In this document: positions 23,559 through 29,859 of the stretch, piece after piece | Layout: each line of letters starts with the position of its first letter | Position numbering within the stretch: position 1 is the stretch's first letter | Assembly (NCBI RefSeq): GCF_900106035.1 | Contig: NZ_FNUC01000003.1 | Location: 124,001 to 188,000, forward strand | Source of the DNA: Jiangella alba | Lineage (GTDB): Bacteria; Actinomycetota; Actinomycetes; Jiangellales; Jiangellaceae | Direction: 5' to 3' | DNA: 64,000 nt | Program-made: the position numbers and the translations under genes | Notes under the pieces: generated by a model | Told to the model about the DNA's origin: nothing | Seen by the model: the letters and a program-made list of their open reading frames with translations, nothing else | The model's database searches: none

Positions 23559-24422
23559 ATGAACGCCACTCGTACCGACGAGGATTTCACCTCGTCGGTG
23601 CACGTGTACGAGCCGCATCGGGCGGGGCTGCCCCGCCTCGGGCCGTACATCCGTACCCTGTGGCACCGCAGGCAGTTCGCCGCGGAGATGTCGCGGTCGA
23701 ACATCCGGGCAGCGAACACCAACACGTTCTTCGGCCAGATCTGGCTGGTGCTCAACCCGCTGCTGCTGGCCTGCGTGTACTACGTGCTGATCACCATCCT
23801 GCGCGGCGGCGACAGCAGCGACGCGGCGGAGCGGTTCGTGCACCTGTGCGCCGGGCTGTTCGCCTTCTACTACTTCTCCGGCTGCCTGCAGACCGGAGCG
23901 TCCAGCGTGGTGGGCGGCGGCAAGCTGCTGCTGAACATGTCGTTCCCGCGGCTGCTGCTGCCGTTGTCGGCGGTGCGCACGGCGTTCTTCCGGTTCCTGC
24001 CCACGCTCATCGTGTACTTCCCCATCCACATCGCGTTCGGGCAGCCGCTGCGCTGGGAGATGTTGCTGGCGCCGGTGTTCCTGCTGCTGCTGACGATCTT
24101 CGGCGCGGGCGCGGCGATGATGTTCGCCACGCTGCAGGTGTACTTCCGCGACACCGCCAGCTTCCTGCCGTACTTCGTGCGCATGTGGCTGTACCTGTCG
24201 CCGGTGCTGTGGTTCGCCGAGGACGCCCCCGAGCGGTTCAAGTCGCTCATGATCTTCAACCCGCTGTACTCACTGCTGGGTGGCTGGACCGACCTGCTGG
24301 TCCGCGGGCAGATCCCGGACCTGTCGCTGTGGATCTCCGGCGTCGCCTGGGCGGCCGCCGCAGCCATCGTCGGCAGCCTGTTCTTCATGTCGAGGGAGCG
24401 CGAGTTTGTCGTCCGTCTCTGA
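23559..24422 (+). CDS. ABC-2 type polysaccharide exporter, permease (Wzm/TagG-like)
   Basis: This 287-residue membrane protein has six predicted transmembrane segments (for example IWLVLNPLLLACVYYVLITI and APVFLLLLTIFGAGAAMMFA) and the family motif RYFRDTASFLPYFVRMWLYLSPV in the form VYFRDTASFLPYFVRMWLYL. This is the Wzm/TagG/RfbA family that moves undecaprenyl-diphosphate-linked polymers across the membrane. GAAAGG at 23543-23548 precedes the ATG. The ATPase gene follows immediately. With two LCP ligases nearby, the exported substrate is likely a wall-anchored glycopolymer. Confidence 0.9.
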   Translation: MNATRTDEDFTSSVHVYEPHRAGLPRLGPYIRTLWHRRQFAAEMSRSNIRAANTNTFFGQIWLVLNPLLLACVYYVLITILRGGDSSDAAERFVHLCAGLFAFYYFSGCLQTGASSVVGGGKLLLNMSFPRLLLPLSAVRTAFFRFLPTLIVYFPIHIAFGQPLRWEMLLAPVFLLLLTIFGAGAAMMFATLQVYFRDTASFLPYFVRMWLYLSPVLWFAEDAPERFKSLMIFNPLYSLLGGWTDLLVRGQIPDLSLWISGVAWAAAAAIVGSLFFMSREREFVVRL

Positions 24423-24432
24423 GGTTGGCGCC

Positions 24433-25218
24433 GTGACCACCACATCGGCCACGCCTGATGCCGTCGTCGTCGAGAACGTCTCGCTGACGTACCGCACCAC
24501 GTTCGAGCGTGTCCCGACGTTCAAGACGGCGATCGTGCGGTTCGGCCGCGGCGAACGCGCCGTCAAGGAGGTCCAGGCGGTCCAGGACGTCTCGTTCTCG
24601 GTGCCGCACGGCAACGCCATCGGCATCATCGGCGCCAACGGCGCCGGCAAGTCCACGCTGATGCGCATGATCGCCGGCATCCTGCCGCCGACGAAGGGCC
24701 GCATCCAGGTCAACGGCCGGGTCAGCACGCTGCTGTCGCTCGGCGTCGGCTTCAACGCGGCGCTCACCGGCCGCGAGAACGTCGTCCTGGGCGGGCTGGC
24801 CGCGGGCCTGAGCCGCAAGGAGATCCAGGAGCGCTACGAAGAGATCGCCGACTTCGCCGAGATCGGCGAGTTCATCGACATGCCGATGCGCACCTACTCC
24901 TCCGGCATGTTCCAGCGCCTGGCGTTCTCCGTCGCCGTGCACATGGACCCCGACATCCTGCTCATCGACGAGGCACTGTCGGCCGGCGACGCCAAGTTCA
25001 AGCAGAAGGCCGCGGCCAAGATGAAGGACCTGGTGACGCACGCGCGCACCATGTTCCTCGTCAGCCACGCCCTCAGCAGCGTCCGCGACCTCTGCAACGA
25101 CGCCGTGTGGCTGCACAAGGGCAAGCTGATGATGCGCGGCACCCCCAACGAGGTCATCGAGGCCTACAACACCTTCCTCAAGGTCGGCGAGGACGCCTTC
25201 AGCCTCGAGGACCTCTGA
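24433..25218 (+). CDS. ABC-2 type polysaccharide exporter, ATPase (Wzt/TagH-like)
   Basis: This roughly 261-residue ATPase pairs with the permease just upstream. It has the family-specific N-terminal VVVENVSLTYRTT, Walker A GANGAGKST, signature YSSGMFQRLAFSVAVHMDPD and Walker B ILLIDEALSAGDA, typical of the Wzt/TagH subgroup. No C-terminal carbohydrate-binding domain is present, so chain-end recognition as in E. coli O9a Wzt is not expected. The start is ambiguous. GTG 24433 has GAGG 8 bases upstream, while TTG 24406 has a fuller GAGGGAG site and would overlap the permease gene by 17 bases. Confidence 0.9.
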   Translation: MTTTSATPDAVVVENVSLTYRTTFERVPTFKTAIVRFGRGERAVKEVQAVQDVSFSVPHGNAIGIIGANGAGKSTLMRMIAGILPPTKGRIQVNGRVSTLLSLGVGFNAALTGRENVVLGGLAAGLSRKEIQERYEEIADFAEIGEFIDMPMRTYSSGMFQRLAFSVAVHMDPDILLIDEALSAGDAKFKQKAAAKMKDLVTHARTMFLVSHALSSVRDLCNDAVWLHKGKLMMRGTPNEVIEAYNTFLKVGEDAFSLEDL

Positions 25219-25221
25219 GTC

Positions 25222-26322
25222 GTGGCCGCACCACGTGTCGACGTCGCCATCGTGTCCGCCGGGCACGACGTCGCCGACGCGCGGCTGCACAAGATCACCG
25301 CGGCGCTGCGACGGGCCGGCCTGAGCGTCGAGCTGGCCGGCCTCGGTGACGCCGACGGCGGGCCGGCCGGCGTCCGCGTCCGCACCGAACAGCGCGGCGG
25401 CATGGCCCGGCGCGCCGTGCGGGCGGCCATGTTGCCGTGGCGCTCCCGCGCCCGCGTGCTGATGACCGTCGACCCCGACGTCGTCCCGATGGCCCGCGCC
25501 GCCGCGTCGGTGCGCCGCTGCAAGGTCGTCGTCGACATCCACGAGGACTACGCCCGGCTGCTGTCCGACCGGTCCTGGGCGCGCGGCCTCATCGGCATCG
25601 GCGCGCGCATGATCGTGCACGCCAGCACCCGCCTGGCCGCCGGCGCCGACGTCACCGTCGTGGCCGACGACCACATCCCGCCGCACCAGGCCCGCCGGCG
25701 CCTCGTCGTCGAGAACCTGCCCGACCTCCAGCTGCTCTCGCCCGGGCCGCCGGACGACCGTCCGCGCGCCGTCTACATCGGCGACCTCCGCGCCAGCCGC
25801 GGCCTGTTCGACATGGTCGACGCCGTCGCGGGGGCGCCCGCCTGGACGCTCGACCTCATCGGCCCGGTGGCCGCCGCCGACCGCGACCAGCTGGCCGCCC
25901 GGCTGGCCCACCCCGACGTCGCCGGCCGGGTCGTCCTGCACGGCCGGCAGCCACCGGAACTGGCCTGGCAGATCGCCCGCGGCGCCTGGGCCGGCCTGGT
26001 GTTCCTGCGCGAGACGCCGGCGTTCCGGCAGGCGATGCCGACCAAGCTGTACGAGTACCTCGCCAGCGGCCTGCCCGTACTGTCGACGCCGCTGCCCCGG
26101 CAGACCTCGGTCATCCGCGAGTCCGGCGGCGGCGTCCTCATCTCCGGCCCCGCCGAGGCCGCCGACGTCCTGCGCCGCTGGAGCGACCACCCCGAGGAAC
26201 TGGACGACTACCGCGCGGCGGCCGCGGAGTGGACGGAGCGCAAGCTCAGCGAGCGCACCCCCTACGACCTCCTCGCCGAGACCGTCGCCGAACTGCTCGG
26301 TCAGCGTTCGACCGTGGCCTGA
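25222..26322 (+). CDS. Glycosyltransferase (GT4-like)
   Basis: This 366-residue GT-B fold protein begins VAAPRVDVAIVSAGHDVADARLHKITAALR. It continues VVVDIHEDYARLL, VVADDHIPPHQARRRLVVEN and the C-lobe MPTKLYEYLASGLPVLSTPL, matching the NKxFEYxAxGLPV signature of GT4 enzymes. The GTG at 25222 lies 3 bases after the ATPase stop, so it is in the exporter operon. It may act late in the synthesis of the exported polymer. The sugar is unknown. Confidence 0.85.
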   Translation: MAAPRVDVAIVSAGHDVADARLHKITAALRRAGLSVELAGLGDADGGPAGVRVRTEQRGGMARRAVRAAMLPWRSRARVLMTVDPDVVPMARAAASVRRCKVVVDIHEDYARLLSDRSWARGLIGIGARMIVHASTRLAAGADVTVVADDHIPPHQARRRLVVENLPDLQLLSPGPPDDRPRAVYIGDLRASRGLFDMVDAVAGAPAWTLDLIGPVAAADRDQLAARLAHPDVAGRVVLHGRQPPELAWQIARGAWAGLVFLRETPAFRQAMPTKLYEYLASGLPVLSTPLPRQTSVIRESGGGVLISGPAEAADVLRRWSDHPEELDDYRAAAAEWTERKLSERTPYDLLAETVAELLGQRSTVA

Positions 26323-26662
26323 CGGTCGGTGGCCGCTTTGCGCTAGTTGGCCGCTTTGCGGCGGTGCGCCGCTTGGCGGCCGTTGGCCGTCCCCCTGCTG
26401 CCCATTGTCTTGGCCGCGCACGCGCGCCTCAAGTCCGCGCCGTTGTGGTCGGTGTTCGCTGTGGTCGGGGGCTTTGGACTTGACCCGCGCGCACGCGGCC
26501 AAGAACGTTCGCCGCCAGTCGCGAGCCGCGAGTCGCCAGCCGCCAGCCGCTAGCGGCCACCCGGCCGCCAGCCCTTGGCCTCCCGACGACTCGGTGGTGG
26601 GCAGGCTCGGCAGAGTGGCAGGCCGGTTCACGAGAGGCCGGCCAACGAATGGCTCGACGAGG
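26323..26662. other. 340-base gap with a long imperfect inverted repeat
   Basis: This gap lies between convergent genes. Arms at 26409-26436 and 26476-26503 pair at 24 of 28 positions around a 39-base loop; the arm ends read CTTGGCCGCG and CGCGGCCAAG. A direct repeat TGGCCGCTTTGCG occurs at about 26330 and 26348. GC-rich low-complexity sequence of the type GCCAGCCGCCAGCCGC follows near 26540. It could act as a bidirectional terminator or be the remnant of a mobile element. I see no credible gene. Confidence 0.6.
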
Positions 26663-27154
26663 TCAGCGGGCGGCGAGCTCGCGGCCGGCCGCCGCTGCGC
26701 CGTTGAGGACCCGTGGCGCGGACGGACGGCGGGCCAGGTGCCAGCCGGCGCGGAGGGCGCGGCTGTCGAGCACCACGACGAGGTCGGCGCCGGTGGCGGC
26801 GGCCAGCGCTTCGGGCCGCGAGCGCAACCGGGACCAGTACCGCGCCGCCAGCCGGCCGGCCTTGTACTGGCGCACCAGCTTGCGCAGCCGCGAGACCGGC
26901 CGGGCCGGAGCGGGCGCCACTGGGGGAGACGGGGGAGCAGGAGCCGCCGCGGCCGGGGCGGCAGCCGCCGGAGCGGGCGCAGCCGCGCCCGACCCACTCA
27001 ACACGATGACGTGCGGCACGACGTCGGCGACGGGGCCGAGGGGCGGCTGCCACGAGATCAGCGTCAGCTCGAGGTCGTCGCGGCCGAGGTCCTTGGCGAC
27101 GGTGGCCAGCTGGGCGTGGCCGAGCTTCCCGGTGCCGAGCAGGGTGACCTTCAC
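26663..27154 (-). CDS. Hypothetical protein with Rossmann-like start and Ala/Pro linker
   Basis: This 163-residue protein begins MKVTLLGTGKLGHAQLATVA, which looks like a dinucleotide-binding turn. A long Ala/Pro linker (residues about 54-85) follows, then a basic segment (VSRLRKLVRQYKAGRLAARY) and ADLVVVLDSRALRAGWHLAR. It starts at GTG 27154 and overlaps the upstream glycosyltransferase stop by four bases (GTGA), so it is translated with that gene. I do not recognise the family. It may be a small accessory protein of the transferase. The linker suggests two short domains. Confidence 0.6.
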   Translation of the reverse strand: MKVTLLGTGKLGHAQLATVAKDLGRDDLELTLISWQPPLGPVADVVPHVIVLSGSGAAAPAPAAAAPAAAAPAPPSPPVAPAPARPVSRLRKLVRQYKAGRLAARYWSRLRSRPEALAAATGADLVVVLDSRALRAGWHLARRPSAPRVLNGAAAAGRELAAR

Positions 27155-28521
27155 GACGCGGCCTCCACGGCGACGGGTGCGCCGCGCAGGGCCTCGATGC
27201 GCGGGTCGAGCTGGAGGTCGCGGCGGTAGCCGGCGCCGAACGCACGGGCCTGCGCGCGCTGCTCGGGCGTGGCCGAGCGGGCGGCCTCAGCGGCCGCGGC
27301 CAGGGCGGCGGCGACGGTCTCGGGGCGCAGGTCGGCGACCGGGAACCAGAGCGGGTGGCCGCGCAGCACGTCGGTGGCGGCGTTGCCGGGCTCGTGGACG
27401 GAGACGACGGGCAGGCCGGTGGCGAGGTACTCGAACACCTTGCCGCTGGTGACGTAGCGGCCGGCGCCGAGGATCAGCAGCAGCACGTCGAACCCCGCGT
27501 AGGTGGCGGCGATGTCGGCCTTGCCGACCGGGCCGCGGTAGCTGACGCCGTCGGCGGAGGCGGAGTCGATGACGGCCAGCAGGTCGGGCCGCGGCTGGCC
27601 GTAGAAGCCGAGGTAGCCGTGGATGCGGGCCTCGGCCCCGGCCAGCGCCGGCGACGTGGCGCGGCCGTGCTGCCAGCCGCGGACGAACTCGGCCAGCGGC
27701 ACCTTCGGTGTGACGGTGCCGACGTAGCCGAAGACGACGGGACGGTCGCCGACCGGCGGCCGCTCGCCCGTGGGCGCCGGCGCCAGCTCGGCGTCGAAGC
27801 CGTTGGCGACCGTGTGCATGCGATCGGCCTGCGCCGGGTAGAGCCGCCGGTGCCAGTCGCGGATCGGGTCGTTGACGAACCACACCTCGCGCGCGCCGGC
27901 CACCAGCCGCCGCTCCCAGCGGGCCGCCCGGCTGCGGGGGGAGTGCAGCCGCCCGCCGCTGAACACGTCCAGCAGCCAGGCGTCGCGGTAGTCCATGACG
28001 TACGGGACGCCGTGGCGCCGGTGCAACCGCCAGGCGGCGGTGAACGCGACGTGCGGGTTGGCGGTGGCGAGGACGAGGTCGACGGGGTCGGCGGCGTGGA
28101 TGCGCTCGGCGGCGGCCTCGATGACGCGGCGCCACGGGCCGTAGCCGACCTCGGGGAACGCGACGGTGTCGCGGCGGGCCCGCCATTTGGCCCACGCGCG
28201 CGGGAACCGGGCCCGGAACCGCGACCAGCGGCGCAGGTCGGGCTCGTGGACGGGCCACGCGAACGGCACCCGGACCACCTCGACGGCGGGATCGATGCGC
28301 GCCTCGAGGGTGGGGTCGGTGCCGGTGAACCGGACGAAGGTGTCGCGCTCGACCGTCAGCACCGTGACGCGCCAGCCCAGCCGGGCGAACCGGTTGGCGG
28401 TGGCGAGGCCGCGGTAGACGCCGCCGCCCCGGCAGGGAGGGAAGCCCCAGGCCACGTAGAGCAGGTGCGGCCGGCGGTCTTGGGGCGCGCCGGAGCGCCC
28501 CGAGCTGGCGTGCGTCATCAT
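27151..28521 (-). CDS. Glycosyltransferase (GT4-like, long form)
   Basis: This 456-residue GT-B protein begins HLLYVAWGFPPCRGGGVYRG, with the Gly-rich N-lobe loop of GT4 enzymes. It also has PYVMDYRDAWLLDVFSGG, EVWFVNDPIRDWHRRLYP, VVFGYVGTVTPKVPLAEFV and SGKVFEYLATGLPVVSVHEP. Paralogues of this form are found next to actinobacterial polysaccharide clusters. Starts at ATG 28521 and ATG 28518 are adjacent; TAGCCT (28536-28531) would give a leader of about 3 bases. It diverges from the A-module gene at 28555 with only 33 bases between start codons, so their promoters overlap. Confidence 0.87.
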   Translation of the reverse strand: MMTHASSGRSGAPQDRRPHLLYVAWGFPPCRGGGVYRGLATANRFARLGWRVTVLTVERDTFVRFTGTDPTLEARIDPAVEVVRVPFAWPVHEPDLRRWSRFRARFPRAWAKWRARRDTVAFPEVGYGPWRRVIEAAAERIHAADPVDLVLATANPHVAFTAAWRLHRRHGVPYVMDYRDAWLLDVFSGGRLHSPRSRAARWERRLVAGAREVWFVNDPIRDWHRRLYPAQADRMHTVANGFDAELAPAPTGERPPVGDRPVVFGYVGTVTPKVPLAEFVRGWQHGRATSPALAGAEARIHGYLGFYGQPRPDLLAVIDSASADGVSYRGPVGKADIAATYAGFDVLLLILGAGRYVTSGKVFEYLATGLPVVSVHEPGNAATDVLRGHPLWFPVADLRPETVAAALAAAAEAARSATPEQRAQARAFGAGYRRDLQLDPRIEALRGAPVAVEAAS

Positions 28522-28554
28522 GTCACGGACAGGCTACGACACCCGGAGGGCTCC

Positions 28555-29742
28555 ATGGCACTGCGCACGGCGGCGAAACGCTGGCTGCCCGGCGCCGTCG
28601 TCGACGCGCTCGCCGAGGCCCGGCGGCGGGTCTCCTGGCTGCGCCGCCCGCTGCCGCCGCAAGAGCCGTTCCCGCAGGTCCGTGCGGTCACCGCGCGGCT
28701 GCTGGTGGGCCCGACGAACTCCGCCGGCCAGGGCTGGGCGTGGGCCCGGGCCGCCGAGCGGGCCGGCGACGACGTCGCGGCGGCCTGCTTCGCCATCCGG
28801 CGCAACAGCTACGGGTTCGCCGACGACTACGGCGTCCCGGTGCCGGTCTACGCGCACCCGGCGTGGCAGCGGGCGCACGAGCAGTACGTGCTCGGCACCT
28901 TCACGCACGCCGTCGTCGAGTCGATGCGGCCGCTGTTCGGCGCCCGGCACGCCCGCGACGCCAGCGGCGACATCGCCGTGCTGACGGAGGCCGGCCTGCG
29001 GGTCGCGCTGGCCTTCCACGGGTCCGACCTCCGGCTGCCCAGCCGGCACGCCGAGCGCGAGCCGTGGTCGCCGTTCCGGGTCCGCGACGACCTCACCGCG
29101 CGGCTGGAGGAGCAGGCCCGCCGGCACGCCGCGTTCGCGACGGAATTCGTGGCGGGCGGCGGCGCGGTGCTGGTGTCCACCCCGGACCTCTTCGACGACC
29201 TGCCGGACGCCACCTGGCTGCCGGTCGTCGTCGACCCCGACCGCTGGCAGGCGCCGCCGTCGCCGGGCCGCCGCCGTCCCGTGGTGGTGCACGCGCCGTC
29301 GAACTCGCGGCTCAAGGGCACCGAGGCCGTCGAGGCGGCCATGCAGGCGCTCAGCGCGCAGGGAGTCGTGGAGTACCGCCGGCTCGAGGGCGTCCCGAAC
29401 GACCGCATGCCGGACGCGCTGGCCGAGGCCGACATCGTCGTCGACCAGCTGACCATGGGCCTGTACGGGGTCGGCGCGTGCGAGGCGATGGCGGCCGGGC
29501 GCACCGTCGTCTCGTACGTCGGGACGGCCGTCCGCGAGCGGGTCCGCGAACGCACCGGGCTCGACGTCCCGATCGCCGAGGCCACCCCCGACGACCTCGC
29601 CGACGTCGTCGCCGCGCTGGCCGCCGACCCGGACGCCGCGGGGGAGCTCGCGGCCCGCGGTCCCGGCTTCGTCCGCGCGGTGCACGACGGCACGGTGTCC
29701 GGGACCGTGCTCGACGATTGGCTTCGGCAGACGACCCGATGA
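28555..29742 (+). CDS. Stand-alone A-module glycosyltransferase-like protein
   Basis: This 395-residue protein is the free form of the module I call A. Its landmarks are LLVGPTNSAGQGWAWARAAE (from about residue 50), HGSDLRLPSRHAEREPWSPF, VSTPDLFDDLPDATWLPVVV, VVHAPSNSRLKGTE, YRRLEGV and VDQLTMGLYGVGACEAMAAG (to about 312), then PIAEATPDDL. The last part resembles the C-lobe acidic/EAMAxG signature of GT-B enzymes, while the N-terminal GPxNxAGQG loop is not one I can match to a named CAZy family. GGAGGG is 4 bases before the ATG. It is the first of three A modules in the window. Confidence 0.75.
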   Translation: MALRTAAKRWLPGAVVDALAEARRRVSWLRRPLPPQEPFPQVRAVTARLLVGPTNSAGQGWAWARAAERAGDDVAAACFAIRRNSYGFADDYGVPVPVYAHPAWQRAHEQYVLGTFTHAVVESMRPLFGARHARDASGDIAVLTEAGLRVALAFHGSDLRLPSRHAEREPWSPFRVRDDLTARLEEQARRHAAFATEFVAGGGAVLVSTPDLFDDLPDATWLPVVVDPDRWQAPPSPGRRRPVVVHAPSNSRLKGTEAVEAAMQALSAQGVVEYRRLEGVPNDRMPDALAEADIVVDQLTMGLYGVGACEAMAAGRTVVSYVGTAVRERVRERTGLDVPIAEATPDDLADVVAALAADPDAAGELAARGPGFVRAVHDGTVSGTVLDDWLRQTTR

Positions 29743-29780
29743 TCTGATGGGAACCGGCGGAGCGTCTCTGCGAGACTGGG

Positions 29781-29786
29781 TATATT
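29781..29786 (+). promoter_or_regulatory. -10 box of the bimodular transferase operon
   Basis: TATATT is the most AT-rich hexamer of the area and would start a transcript near 29793, ahead of the 20-bp palindrome at 29807-29826 and the GTG at 29860. The -35 is weak. Confidence 0.4.
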
Positions 29787-29806
29787 CGCCGATCGGCCGG
29801 CAAACA

Positions 29807-29826
29807 GCCCCGGGAGCTCCCGGGGC
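29807..29826. promoter_or_regulatory. Perfect 20-bp palindrome in the 5' leader
   Basis: GCCCCGGGAGCTCCCGGGGC is fully self-complementary. It sits between the candidate promoter and the ribosome-binding site GGAGGG (29847-29852) of the A-B transferase gene. It could be a protein-binding operator or an RNA hairpin. No U-run follows, so it is not a standard intrinsic terminator. Confidence 0.5.
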
Positions 29827-29859
29827 CGATATCTCGTGAAGGGCGTGGAGGGCAACACG

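Noticed and set aside
24406-24432. TTG start for the exporter ATPase
   Set aside because: The ribosome-binding site is good, but the 9 extra residues are not part of the conserved domain and the GTG at 24433 also has a site. The choice remains open.
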